Source: Agrypnia vestita
Taxonomy: Eukaryota; Arthropoda; Insecta; Trichoptera; Phryganeidae
Direction: 5' to 3'
DNA length: 64,000 nt
NCBI GenBank assembly: GCA_016648135.1
Contig: JADDOH010023167.1
Location: forward strand, 372,001-436,000
The notes beneath the pieces were generated by a model. That model did not search any database and was not told the DNA's origin. It was given only the letters and a program-made list of their open reading frames with translations. This document shows, piece by piece, positions 53,114 to 63,982 of this stretch (its first letter is position 1; every line of letters starts with the position of its first letter). The position numbers were made by a program, and so were the translations under genes.

Positions 53114-53275
53114 CTAGCTGCGATCCGTCAAAAATGACGGAACGTTGGTTCGCGTCTTGTTTTTGACGGTCCACAGAGAGGCGGCCGTAGCAACATCCTT
53201 AGAGCGGCCGGTTCATGTTTGCTGGCCTGGGTTCAAGCCCCATATTCGGCCTTATGATTCTTTTAGCCGTGAATT
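53114..53275 (-). mobile_element. Helitron-like 3' end, reversed
   Basis: On minus the sequence ends CTAG at 53114-53117 and carries 'ccgtcatttttgacggatcg', related to the ends at 11940-11975 and 59310-59348. 53185-53260 contains a 'gggttcaagcccc' motif that resembles a box B but lacks a tRNA fold. Confidence 0.45.
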
Positions 53276-53835
53276 ATGCTTATGGTGGAGAAAGTCCAAA
53301 AGAAGTTTCTGAGATATCTCTACATGACAGAGTACGGGCATTATCCTTGGCTTTACCCAACCGAGTTTCTCCAGGGTATGCTTGGCTACAATAGTTTAGA
53401 GACTAGAAGGAATGTGTACTTGATTTACACATTTTTATCGATTGTTGCGCGGTGTGATCGATAATCCTGAAATTATGCAGAGCATTGGTTTGTATGTTCC
53501 TGATAATTACACTAGACATCGTCAGCATAGATTGTTTCACATTCCAATATACAGGACCAACCTGCCGATGGTTATGCCTGTTGGAAGAGAGCCACCAAGC
53601 TCATGTGAACAAAAATCACTGAGGGATTGATATATTGCCAGGTGTTGAGGGGGTTTCGAAGCGGGGAGATTCTCCTACACCTTTGACCAGATTTTATGTT
53701 ATTTTTAATTTATTAAATATTTTCATTTTTGATATATACTTCCTAATATGTATGCCTTAAACATTTTGTTTGTCATGTACATATTATCATGAAATAAATT
53801 GAATTGAATTGAATTGAATTGAATTGAATTGAATT
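53276..53835 (+). pseudogene. LINE 'LGYNSLETRR' C-terminus, 3' UTR and (TTGAA)n tail
   Basis: Frame 1: 'EKVQKKFLRYLYMTEYGHYP', 'MLGYNSLETRRNVYLIYTFL'. After a shift near 53450: 'LRGVIDNPEIMQSIGLYVPD', 'NYTRHRQHRLFHIPIYRTNL'. Stop, then a UTR ending in seven or so TTGAA/GAATT units (53795-53835). Post-RT region only; the RT core is absent. Parent of the tandem array at 47050 and sister of 38221 and 39715. Confidence 0.85.
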
Positions 53836-54390
53836 TGAAGGAAATTACGGACGAACAGACAACGGAATTATTATATTTGATGATCCCACATTACTAGCGC
53901 ATTCATGTATAATATATTATGCAGATTACAACAATAGAGTCAAAATATACATCCATATTACTTATTTTTTCAACGTTACGTTTTTTACATAAAATAAATA
54001 AATGTCCTACTTTTTACAAACTGGATCCATGGTTCCGACAATAGTTATGTATATTACATGTGTTTGTTTATTTTCAGTGAGTATAGCCGTATGCAGATAA
54101 TGAATGCACACTAGGGTGTATCATTTTTTCAACTTCCGAATTTAATAGTACCTACTCAAAAAATGCATTTTCGTGTGTAATAAATACTGAAATTACAGTT
54201 TTCAAAAACATTTATTTTGGCTCGCTCAATGGCTATAGTAATAATGAATTATAGAGATATCGGATAGGTATATTTGTTATATTTACACATTGCATTTGTA
54301 ATTAAATGCTAATGTTCTCAAAAGAATATATCCATCATTAGAATAACACCATAGTAACGTTTATTTTGGCAGTTTGTTAGCGTTTAATAC
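53836..54390. other. no gene recognised
   Basis: 53845-53880 is a short reversed match to the 'gacggacagacaacg' element. The rest is AT-rich without frames. Confidence 0.4.
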
Positions 54391-54625
54391 CTAACGTCGT
54401 TCGAGCAATCTTAGTATGTTTTTTTTAGTATTTAAACATTAAATTTTTAGCAAATTTTTATTTTATGAAGAATATAAGTCTTCAGAAAAAATGATAAAAA
54501 AAACCTAACCTAACCTAACGTCGTTTGAGCAATCTTTGTACGTTTATTTTTAGTATTTAAACATTAAATTTTCAGCAAATTTTTATTTTATGAAGAAAAT
54601 AAGTCTTCAAAAAAAATGATTGACC
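54391..54625 (+). repeat. two-copy tandem repeat with telomere-like CCTAA run between
   Basis: 'aacgtcgtt-gagcaatctt-gta-gttt' through 'ttttattttatgaag..aataagtcttca..aaaaatga' occurs at 54391-54500 and 54513-54625 with few differences. The junction (about 54503-54518) reads CCTAACCTAACCTAACG, the insect TTAGG telomere repeat in reverse. Non-coding. Confidence 0.75.
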
Positions 54626-54649
54626 AAGTAAATAAAAATACTAGCGGCA

Positions 54650-55105
54650 CATAATGGCGATCTAGTGTCAAATCTGATGTATGGAAGTAAAGCCTGAAAC
54701 AAGGAATGAAAGTAGAATGCGGTGGAAATGCGGTCACTAATATGCTTGTGAGGAAAAATTTTGGTCGATAGAGTAAGGAATAAACAAATTAGAAGTTAAT
54801 GTAATGCTGGCTGTAGTGTGGTAGATAGCATAAAGAAAGAAGTGCTGAGATGGTTTGGTCATGTAGAACGCATGAGTGGGGAAAGGATGGTTAAGAAGAT
54901 ATATAGGGCGAGTCTTGAAGGCAACAGGAATGAGGGCGTCCGCGAAAGACCTGGCATGATTAGATACTACAAGTATTGGAGGATGACTCTGTTAAAAGTC
55001 TCAAGTATGAATGTAGCCGAAGCAAAAGTGGTGTGTCAAGACCGAAGAATATGGCGTTCTATCCTCTGTGCCTACCCCTGCGGGGAAACGGCATGAGGGT
55101 TAGTT
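54650..55105 (+). pseudogene. RTE-like LINE tail, family 1
   Basis: 'LMYGSKA', 'NKQIRS', 'CSVVDSIKKEVLRWFGHVER', 'MSGERMVKKIYRASLEGNRN' and 'EAKVVCQDRRIWRSILCAYP', then a stop. The 92-codon frame from 54818 is open to its natural end. A 20-residue or so gap relative to 42477 (missing 'SLSNRRACMRRCMNV' start) marks a deletion. RT core absent. Confidence 0.82.
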
Positions 55106-55589
55106 AATTTTTTTTAGAAAAAATATATTAAGAGAAAATTAAACTTTATCACCTCAAAAAAATCACTAATATCCAATATTTTCAGAATATTTGACTCGCT
55201 TCAAAACATTCCGAAATCGCATTTTTTTGCATTTAGTTGCATTGTCATTGCGTTGAATCTTGCTATAAATGCAATTCAACTATTACGTGAAAAAAAAAAT
55301 TGTTTTCGCCATACATAGTGACACACCCTAAAGCATATTGTTCGATCCACAGAAACTGTGGTAGAAACTCCAGCGAGCAGAAGACCACGTAGATCTTTAG
55401 TTAAATACGAAGAAAAGTAATTATTACTTTATGTGAGTAGCTACATGTAATATATACATTATTATATTTTTGTTCACCAAGGATAGAACAGTATTCCTAT
55501 TTAATTTATTTTTATTTAAAAAACAAACCATCAACATGTCAATATTGGCCCTGATAGATGGTCCTAGAGTGACATTAGAGTAAAAAGTA
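55106..55589. other. no gene recognised
   Basis: AT-rich; a piece at 55560 ('gtgacattagagtaaaaag') resembles the inner part of the MITE at 15170/45276. Nothing coding. Confidence 0.4.
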
Positions 55590-55775
55590 TAAATAAATAT
55601 TATACGTGTCTCATAGAGACAAAGCCATATTTTTAAGTAGGTATGAATGTCTTTTTGGTGTTCATAAGGCTTACGACCTATCGTACGGCTGGCTTAAGTG
55701 ATCACTTTACACAATATGACGTTCACCATTTTCAACTTTGATAGGCTACCACATTATGGAAACGAAAAGGCTTTT
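55590..55775 (+). mobile_element. 'gtctc-gagac' MITE, short copy
   Basis: 'tgtctcatagagacaaagcc', 'ggctggcttaagtgatcact', 'ttacacaatatgacgttcac'. Right part missing. Confidence 0.6.
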
Positions 55776-56074
55776 GAGTGCAGGTGGAGGTAGAAAAAAT
55801 ACAACTCACATACGAAACAAGTTGTACGAGTTAATGATGCCTATGACAGGTTGTTAGTTCTGTGACTGCTCCAAAAAATACTTTCATACATACTTTTCCA
55901 ACATAACAACACAACAAAACATAAAAAAAAAATAATGAGACTTGGTAACCAATCGAAATACTAAAAAAAACATGAACATCAATGGAATCACTGAGATCAA
56001 GGTAAGTAAAAATCATTGAAGCCAACGATATGAGGCACTGTGATTTGACTAAATTTCCAGAGTCAAGTTACTTA
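55776..56074. other. no gene recognised
   Basis: No domain in the 64-codon minus frame 55831-56025; A-rich. Confidence 0.4.
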
Positions 56075-56120
56075 GTAAGAATTTCCTTATTTGCCTGCCT
56101 CTCCTTGCAGATTAGGTGAT

Positions 56121-56581
56121 ATTCTTGATGCCTTCAAGTTTGTGTTTACTGGGGTATTATGCCGTGTTGTTACGACCTTTCGGGCCGACGTTTCGGATCC
56201 CATTGCAGGGTCCATCATCAGGGCTGATGTGTTGTCTTGAATGTTGGTGTTGTGGTTAAGTATCGGCTTGCAATACCGTGCCGAAGTCATGATGTGTTTG
56301 TATTGTGTTGTATGTATGATTCATCTGTTGTCTGATCACTATCTCTGCGGAGTCTGCGACGAGAATGACTTTGAAGCGCCGGATACCAAGATGTTTTTAA
56401 TTTGAGACCATCATCTCTATTAATGTTTATCGGATGCTTGTAGATTTCTAGTGCTTCCTTGATAAGACGCGCATGGTGAAACGTCGGCCCGAAAAGTCGT
56501 AACAACACGGCATAATACCCCAGTAAACACAAACTTGAAGATTCTGAGTGGCCGTGAAAACCTAAGAACATTCTTGATGCC
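56121..56581 (-). mobile_element. Penelope-like element, 3' part, with 12-bp target duplication
   Basis: The insert 56133-56569 is flanked by ATTCTTGATGCC on both sides. Minus strand: 'HHARLIKEALEIYKHP', 'NINRDDGLKLKTSWYPAL', the conserved C-terminus of the Penelope GIY-YIG endonuclease. Arms of about 65 bp (56133-56200 and 56477-56540) are inverted and both carry GAAACGTCGG. Only the last 50 or so codons remain; RT absent. Truncated copies with inverted terminal pieces are usual for this class. Confidence 0.85.
56183..56226 (-). ncRNA. candidate hammerhead-like motif in Penelope-like element
   Basis: Minus strand: CUGAUGA, a stem GGACCC/GGGAUCC closing a short loop, then GAAAC, then 'GUCGGCCCGAAAGGUCGUA', which can form a short third stem ending in GUA. 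The elements are in hammerhead order (CUGANGA, stem II, GAAA, stem III, NUH), but one extra base separates CUGAUGA from the stem. Hammerheads are known in Penelope-like elements; activity here is untested. Confidence 0.45.
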
Positions 56582-56720
56582 CTCCGGTATTTTATTGAAG
56601 AGTCGTGGTACTGTGTTCTCTGTTGTTCTTACTCCGTAGAAGTTATTGATTTCTTTCATACTGAGTTGCCTGTTTGTGATTGAGACGAATTGTATAGCTA
56701 TGATTTACTAACCCCTATAA

Positions 56721-57095
56721 ATAGCTTCGTCTCTGTAATTTATATTAATTAAAAAAAAGTTATGAAACAGAAATTCATGGTTTGATATTCCTTTCGTTTT
56801 GGAGTCAAACACATTACAGATATCAAAATGGACGCTTCATCTCCGTTCGTATTTTCAATGGCTGGCCTCCTTTCCAAGAACCGGAAATATGCTGCCCCTA
56901 TATTTCAGTGTAATGTTTGTTTATCCGGTAAGAATGTATCCATCGAGGCATTGAAATAAACACCCAAATATACAATTTATTTTAAACATATTATAATGTT
57001 CAGTGGCTTGGTAACGGCGCACGCAGCACCTGATAATATCGCGGACATTATTGTATATCCGTAAAAAAGCTTCGATGTAAGTCTCACTTGTAGGT
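56721..57095. other. no gene recognised
   Basis: Begins with a scrap of the 'gtctc-gagac' MITE (about 56710-56745, reversed). Otherwise apparently single-copy. Confidence 0.4.
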
Positions 57096-57126
57096 GAGAA
57101 TGCTCACCTGCGAAAGGTGAGCATTC
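57096..57126. repeat. perfect small hairpin
   Basis: 'gaatgctcacct', 'gcga' loop, then 'aggtgagcattc', followed by a second 'tgcgaaaggtga'. No partner elsewhere. Confidence 0.75.
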
Positions 57127-57189
57127 TGCGAAAGGTGACCAAGTCAAAGTTTCGTTTGTTCGCAAATAAAGATTGAAAATGATCATTAA

Positions 57190-57350
57190 ATAATATTAAC
57201 CTTGTTACCTCTACTTGAGTTAAATAATATTTTATATTTTTCACTGCCAAATTTTCGTGAAAAACAGAAAGAAATTCAGTTTCTCTCAGAACTAAGTAGT
57301 GAAAAAATGTAAAATATTATTAAACTCACATAGAGGTAACGAAGTTATAG
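57190..57350. repeat. short inverted-repeat element
   Basis: 'ttgttacctctacttgagtt' followed by 'aaataatattttatattttt' and 'cactg' faces its inverse at about 57296-57347. Roughly 50-bp arms, 45-bp loop. Possibly a small MITE. Confidence 0.6.
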
Positions 57351-57639
57351 GTCGACCACAATCAAAAAACCATTCCCTAGCTTTGTCCGGTAAGAACAAA
57401 CAGTTGCCTGGCAAGCCCGTATTACAAGCCTCAATATGATATTCCAAATAAATATATATTTTTTAGTTTAAAAAGGTTGCTTACTAGAAAAACTTATTCT
57501 GTGTTCATTTTTTGCATCGTAACAACACACATATTTTGTGCGCGCATTCTTTTGAATGGGTCTAGCTATAGTAGGTATTATTTGATCATCACGAATAATC
57601 TCTACAATATAAACGCCAAATCCATCAATAATATAAAGA

Positions 57640-58155
57640 TTGAAAAGTTTTTGGTTAGATTCAAAGGCATATTTTCAATATTGTGTGTACAGGGTGTCTC
57701 GTAGCTAATAGAAAAACTTCTGGTGGTGTTGTTCATTCAATTTTGAATAGAAAATATGCTTTACACTTTGAAATGTCGTCACATACGGGGATAATCGACA
57801 TCAAGGTTAACATTTATTTCAATATTTCTGCCTTATCCATTTGTAAAACTATCGTGAGAGTAATACATAAGGAATATTAAAAATCAGTAAAATAAAATGA
57901 TTAAAAACTTGAAAAATATTTTTTGTAAGCCTTAACAGTGTTTTTGTTATTTTATTTGAAAACGAATGTAATTTTAATATTCCATATTAAAGCTATGACG
58001 TTACTTATCTCTGTAACTGTCGACCAAAAGTGTAAAGAATATTTTCTTTTCAAAATTGAATGAAGAAAACCCCCCGAAAATTTTACTTCTAGCTACGAGA
58101 CATTCTGTATACACAATATTGAAAATATGCATTTGAATCTAACTAAAAATTTAAA
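57640..58155. mobile_element. ACAGGGTGT MITE inside a larger inverted repeat
   Basis: The MITE ends are ACAGGGTGTCTCGTAGCTA (57689) and TAGCTACGAGACATTCTGT (about 58109). The flanks are inverted too: 'ggttagattcaaaggcatat', 'tttcaatattgtgt' on the left match their inverse on the right out to about 58150. So the foldback is longer than the MITE. Interior phrases are a diverged subfamily. Confidence 0.7.
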
Positions 58156-59279
58156 TTAAGTAAACTTCTATCCATATAAACTATCCGGGTTCTTTTTTAA
58201 TACCCTGATGTGATTTTATGACTGTCAATTTTCGTTAGTTTTGACCTAATTACTTGCCAATTTCCCATCAATTTGAAATTTTTTTTTTGTGAAACATTTT
58301 TGGAATTATTTATTGCCTGCCTACTTTTTAAAATTTCGTAGATACCCAATTTTTAAAATGATTTCTATTCAAATAATAAAAAAAAAATGATGTAATGTTT
58401 ATAAGAAGAGTATTAGAGAATAATTCGTTTTTAAAATTATCGGGTGTTCAATCTTTTTGAGATTTGAAACCTTTGTATTTTCCACCACAATGCAATTTTT
58501 GAATTTTGATAATTAATAAGATTACATATATATTTTATTATTTACTTCTTCTCGATATTTCACGTTTATTTTTCAAAGCCTATAAAGTACCTGTCATTAA
58601 AATAATTCTTCATTTTTCTATTAAAATATATAATTTAGTATGGCTTGGACGCAAATGTTAAAAATCGCAAAAATTTGACTTGATCAATTTTCCCAGTATG
58701 CTTAAGATATGTCCATTAAAAAGCTAATTCCATTTGAATATTATCTCACACAAGCAACTCGTACTGCTAGGGTGGGGTCCACATCCCCTGCTGGGCGGAC
58801 GTCGCGTTGCTTGGGTGGGAACATTTGTAACAAAATTTGTCGACATAATTTATGGATAAAACTTTTCAACTATCGGAATTTGGTAATAAATCTCTTTTAA
58901 ATAATTTTCACGAAATGCTAACTCGACGAATGTTTTCTTTTCCACGTGGTTACACGATAATATTGTCAGTTGTGAATGTTGACAACTTTTTTATGCGAAA
59001 AAAATGAAAGTTTCTTATTTACAAGGTGTAACTGTTCGGGTGTGACAATTGAATGGGGGTCGTAGAAGAGATTGATGCTAACAATAAATTAAGCGAAGGG
59101 ATGTATTTTGGTACTTTGTATCAAATTTCACGCTACTTTTTTTCCACCCCAGGTTTTCTTAACCCCAGTTAAATATTTCTATTGTGGCTGGAAATGTATA
59201 TTTTAAGAGAAAATTCAATTCCAATTATAATAATTATTATTCTTTATAGTAAATTTTTTCTTTATTTTTTCTGTATAAA
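58156..59279. other. no gene recognised
   Basis: AT-rich; a less AT-rich patch at 58755-58830 has no partner. No long frames. Confidence 0.4.
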
Positions 59280-59348
59280 TAAATAAATACTTATTCCTTA
59301 GGAACCGACATGTAAAATTACTGTCATTATTGACGGGTTATAGCTAAT
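59280..59348 (+). mobile_element. Helitron-like 3' end, decayed
   Basis: 'taaataaataaatacttatt', 'aaccgacatgtaaaatta', 'ttgacgggttatagctaat' parallels 11905-11975; terminal CTAG has become CTAA. Confidence 0.45.
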
Positions 59349-60009
59349 CTTTCAATAACACTTGTTGCATCTCTCATGGGTTACACCACCATTATATTTT
59401 CAAAAAAAAATTTTTATTTTATAGCTTAAAACTCTAAAAATAATTTGACTCATCACTCATTCAAAGTTGTAGTAATTTGACGAAGGTGCATTTTTAAACA
59501 AATTTTCTTTTTCTCCCCATTCAGACTTTTGGAGATGTTACATCAAAAAATTTTGAGCAATATGGCTCACAATAAAACAATCCCTCACACACACTTTTGT
59601 CAAAATCAAGTTTTTCTGTGTATTTGTCTTTAAAATGTGTGGATATGTAAAGGAAATCTTGTATCTCAAAAACAATTATTTGTGTCTCGTATTCTATTAA
59701 ATCTCTCGTATTCCATTTATTGTAAAAATATCTAGGTATTATGCAGTTTTTTGCATCCCCTGTAAAATCTGTATTATATTAATGGTATTAAGTGGCTTAC
59801 GAGGTATTTTTTTTATCATGAGCTATATACCTATATTTTTTTCAAATTTTGCACATATATCACTAATAAAATTATCTACTATGAAACGATTTTTTTGATA
59901 AAATCGCCGTTTGGTCTAAACATCTCTTGTGAACGCTACATTGAACAAAGGTGGTAACACCCACTTTAGACCCCGCCCCCTCTCACTCTCTCTCGTTAGA
60001 TCCCTGAAT
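59349..60009. other. no gene recognised
   Basis: AT-rich, no frames. 59965-60000 has a CT-rich run. Confidence 0.4.
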
Positions 60010-60245
60010 TGTTCAGTAGTTCAATTTCTCTGACAAGATTAACACGCATGTGAACAATAGTGGTGATAGTTTTACAATACTATGATTGGGGTGTATAGTG
60101 TTGTGAATGTAGTAGTGTAGTGTTGGTCTTGCCGAAGAGACGGGTACGTCTCGAAACCGGTAGACCGTAAATCTGGTTGTGGTTTTTACTAAGTTTACTA
60201 ACATTCTGTTATTATGTCTAACCACAAAGTTAATGTTTTAAATAT
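60010..60245 (+). mobile_element. Penelope-like terminal remnant
   Basis: Plus strand: CCGAAGA, stem GACG/CGUC, then UCGAAAC and 'CGGUAGACCGUA' (about 60129-60170). This is the same hairpin + GAAAC + short stem + GUA pattern as at 56183 and 63560, with one substitution in the first block. No endonuclease sequence seen. Confidence 0.4.
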
Positions 60246-60399
60246 TAATAATAATAATTATTATTTTTAAACTGATCTCATTTACACAATTTTTTAAATT
60301 TATTTATTTATTATTAAATCACGCCTTGATTTGAAATTTTACATCATATAAAAAAACAAAGAAGCATAGTTATCTAAGTACATAAAATAATATTATTTA
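60246..60399. other. AT-rich spacer
   Basis: No signal; may include one end of the mariner, but TIRs could not be identified. Confidence 0.4.
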
Positions 60400-61054
60400 A
60401 TTTTTGTCCGTTGCGCAGTGTGTAGACAAGTATTGTCGTGGAGAAGTAGTGGACTAGAGCAATTAATAAGTCTCGGTTGTTCAATAACAAGCATGTGCCA
60501 GATATCAAAAAGCTGTAATACTACGTGACATTGTTTGACTGCCTCCCCTGGGTCCAACCCTTGTGACGTACATTTCCGATTATCATACAGGATCCAATTT
60601 TCATCTCAAGTAACAATCCGATTCAGAATTCCCTATTTATGTGCCGAATCAACAAATTAAGGCAAGCCTCTACGCGAGTTTGCAGTTGTCTTTCAGATTC
60701 ATACAGTACCTTTGGGAGTTTCCTTATTTTCTCAATTTTACAAAAATTAATTAGTATCGTTTTGTCACTTATGTTGAAGGCTATTTCTAATTCTGACGTG
60801 GTTTGAGATGAATCCACTTTCAATATGGCATTAAATTCGTCATCATTGACTACAGCCTCCGATGGTCCACGGGGCTCGTTGTTGAGGTCGAAATTTCCCG
60901 AACGAAAGTGATCAAACCAAAAACTCACCGTGCGTTCATTTGCAATACCTGGTCCATACGTGTCGTTAATATTGCATGCCATCTGTGCAGCATTAGTGCC
61001 ACGATGGACGCGAATTTTCATTTTCTCCATGTTCGTAGACATAACAATATCCAT
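60400..61054 (-). pseudogene. mariner transposase, internally deleted
   Basis: Minus frame from ATG 61054: 'VHRGTNAAQMACNINDTYGP', 'ANERTVSFWFDHFRSGNFDL', 'VVNDDEFNAIL' (helix-turn-helix pair and linker). After a frameshift near 60630: 'NRIVT.DENWILYDNR' with the first catalytic Asp, then 'LDPGEAVKQC'. A deletion jumps to 'LLHDNTCLHTAQRTK', the block with the second Asp. The third Asp region is missing. Full-length mariner transposases are about 340-350 residues. Clearly inactive. Confidence 0.9.
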
Positions 61055-63552
61055 GAAAAAGCAAAATTGTGTAATTTGTGGAAAACAAATAAATTACTAA
61101 TTTTGATAAACAAGAGTCGTAACATCAATATTATAAAACAGCAATTAGGTAAATAACCAATATAAGAGACAAATAATTGTTCCGTTATTTATCTTTAAAT
61201 ATGAGTCACTTTTAATTTCGGTCTCCTGAAACTTATTTTAGACACTTTATTTGGGATGCCTCATAGGCTAGGTTAGGTTATATTAGGTGCTGCTCTTATG
61301 TACCAATAGAGTGAGATCGTGTGTATCTATTCATGTATTGATAATAAGGGATGTAGGGGACCTAAAAATGATATATGACCTCATACAGTCGAAGACAAAT
61401 CGAAAATTATGCTTTCCGGGCCGGACGACAACGCGTGCATACTGCTATTAAGGAGATATCTACACCCTGTTCGTGATCGCGTTTCAATTTTCAGGGACAT
61501 TGTACATCTTTTAAGTTCACTAATAATAAACTTATAAAATTATTAAAAGTAAAAAAAAGTTTAAATAATTTTATTAGTATATTCTTGCGTCATACAGCTG
61601 TGCGCAAGACCCGATTCACCATAAGCATGTACATTTTTCAAATTTCAAATTTCAAAAGACAAATTTCAAGTTTTTGACACTGATATTTTTTTTGTTTTAA
61701 AATTAATGAATGAAGAGTTATCGTGACTAAAACAACCGTAAACATTAAATTTTTAATAAAAATGTATGTTTTGGGATCAGAATTAACCAAATTTAGCCAC
61801 TAAGTAAGTACAAATACATATATTTTTTGCTTGTTGTTATCAAATGTACTTACCAATTTTCCTGCTAACAATTAGCGATGAGTAATAAAAAATACAAAAC
61901 CAGTCATCTACACACAATTTGGTTCTAAAAACAGCCTTCCATAAATTAGTCGTTTTAACTTATTTTGAGAGCGTTTAACTCTAATACCTCGTAATATTCT
62001 AAAAAGATATCATATTTTCTATTCGATAAAAGTACATATTTTACTCCATGGCAACACAACAATTTTTAAATAGAATTTTGTCGATACCCAAAAATCTTCA
62101 CAAAATGCATAACTTATTTTGATTGTGTGCAACTCCACTAAAAATAATAATCACCAAAAAAGAAGAAGAGAAAGGCTTACGATGATGTTGATAAAGATGC
62201 AGCAAATATTATTGAACGCACCCGTAACTAAAAAAATCTTTGTTTTTCATGGCTGGGTCGAAAGCAATATTGCGAGCCAAATATTTATATTTCCAAATAA
62301 CCGGTGCAGCCGTATTGTACAACTACATTATACAATACTCCTGCATCTCATATCTCAATATATTAAGATTTGAATATGCACTTCTGTTTTATTTTGGATT
62401 TTACAGATCAAATGCAAGGTATATCGGAACATTGCTTTACTGTCCCCTACTATGTAGTTTGCAGGATAATCTCGCTCTGGTGAGAGAATACCATCGTTCA
62501 GAACAAAATTTCTGCGTCGTTTTTTCCGCGGCGCATTTGAAGTAAATTGGATGGTTTTTTGATCAAGATTCTGTCACATGTAATACGGGTTTCGCTGCGA
62601 ATTCCGCCTTCGCTATCGAAAATTACTCGCGTGTGGAAAATCACGCCATTTTTTTATTTCATTTTAAACAGTACCACGGTGTGCCTGGTACCGGTAATAC
62701 AACCATGGCGACTAAAATAAAAATTAAACTAAATTCTTGCAAATTACATCGTGTACCGTTTGATTGGACATTGATTGCCTACTTTCATATTTTTAAGGAT
62801 TCGGGATCGGTATAAGCTTAGTTGATCTAACCGAGAAATGACTGGCAGACACGCTAGCGTTGATGGTAAAGACAAGGGTAGCCACGAAAAACCTGGTTTT
62901 GAGTACCAAAAAAAAGCGCGAAATAAAATTGAATCTGATCGATCGACGAGTACCTATGTATTGCAGAATGTGCCAGTTTTTTACACGATTTTATTTTTCT
63001 TCACTTGTATTTCAGCTAGAATGCTATCAATTGCTCTGCAATTTGGCAGAGAGACTTATTCCGGATGACAACTCAAAAACATTTTTTGGTTTAACAAAAT
63101 CATTAAAACTATTCAAAAACATTGTTAAAAATGCTGATAATACTCGTACGTTAATTTATTGAACATTGCATATGCCGATGACACCTGGCGCATTGTTTTA
63201 TTTTTAAAGTAATATTTAATTTTGAGGTTAAATTTTTTCGAATATTTATTTTTAATTAATTAAATCCCAAAAGAAAATATACAAAATAAAATAAAAATTA
63301 CCTACATTATAAGTATATTAAATCCTATAAAGGTATATACTTATACCTGTACACAGGTTCGGGAAGTTAGACATGTGTAATAATGAAACACACGACTAAA
63401 ACTCAATAAAAACAATATAAATTGGGTGTACATATTTTTAGATTGTATTCTATAGTATATTGTATTGTATTATAAATTTTAATTAATTAAATAAATTAAA
63501 AATACATAATAATTTAAAATATGTTTTATTTTACACACAAAAAATTTGAGAT
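61055..63552. other. no supported gene
   Basis: Includes 'ctaggttaggttat' (61268, two TTAGG-like units), a less AT-rich patch at 61400-61500, and overlapping frames at 62119-62545 and 62838-63162 without recognisable motifs. Codon use there is like the surrounding AT-rich DNA. Probably unique noncoding or old repeat. Confidence 0.35.
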
Positions 63553-63561
63553 ATTGAATTA

Positions 63562-63606
63562 CTACTATAGTTTCGAGAGGAGCAATTCCTCTCGTCATCA
63601 GGTATA
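63562..63606 (-). ncRNA. candidate hammerhead-like motif
   Basis: Minus: CUGAUGA, stem GAGAGGA/UCCUCUC with a short loop, GAAAC, loop UAUA, GUA. A15.1/C15.2 of GAAAC can pair with GU of the following GUA, giving a minimal stem III. UAC before CUGAUGA can pair with GUA after the site. One unpaired C between CUGAUGA and stem II is atypical. Confidence 0.45.
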
Positions 63607-63944
63607 GATAATAACTACCTTTAATACAAAATTTATCAATCTAATCTGTAGGTCAGGGGGTCAGGGGGGCGCGCGGTGGGGAGGGGTATTTTTTCCGCAA
63701 AAAGCTCTAGGATTGGTGACTGTGGGCTAAAATGTTATATTATTTATTAATGTGTTTCTAGAATTCAATTGTTTTAGAATTTCAATGGTTTCCAAACTAT
63801 TCATTATCCATCCTCTATGAGGCACCGAGTGGAGTTATTTCAATTTGTGACTATCGAAAGAATGATTAGTATTAAATATATGATTAAGAAATTCGAAATC
63901 TCCGAATTTGTTAAAAACATTATTTTTTAACTATACCTGACGAC

Positions 63945-63982
63945 GCGTTGAGAGGGACTCCTTTCGAAACTATAGTAGTAAT
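63945..63982 (+). ncRNA. candidate hammerhead-like motif, opposite strand copy
   Basis: Plus: CUGACGA (fits CUGANGA), an imperfect stem GAGAGG/CCUUUC with an extra 'cgcguu', then GAAACUAUAGUAGUAAUU. Inverted relative to 63562-63606. Confidence 0.4.

Larger units (their letters stand above)
56075..56720 (-). pseudogene. non-LTR retrotransposon C-terminus, split by a Penelope-like element
   Basis: The right part (56582-56720, minus) encodes 'NRQLSMKEINNFYGVRTTEN' and 'VPRLFNKIPEGIKN'. The left part (56075-56132) continues 'GIKNIT.SARRGRQIRKFLL'. 'R..EN..PRLFN.+P..I+N......F...L+.FLL' is a jockey/CR1-type ORF2 end. The halves join at ATTCTTGATGCC, duplicated by the insertion. Confidence 0.75.

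Noticed and set aside
53185..53260. tRNA-like 'gggttcaagcccc' sequence
   Set aside because: Box B similarity only; no box A at the right spacing and no cloverleaf.
62119..62545. Overlapping 84- and 101-codon frames
   Set aside because: No domain, AT-rich codon use like the background, two frames open at once.
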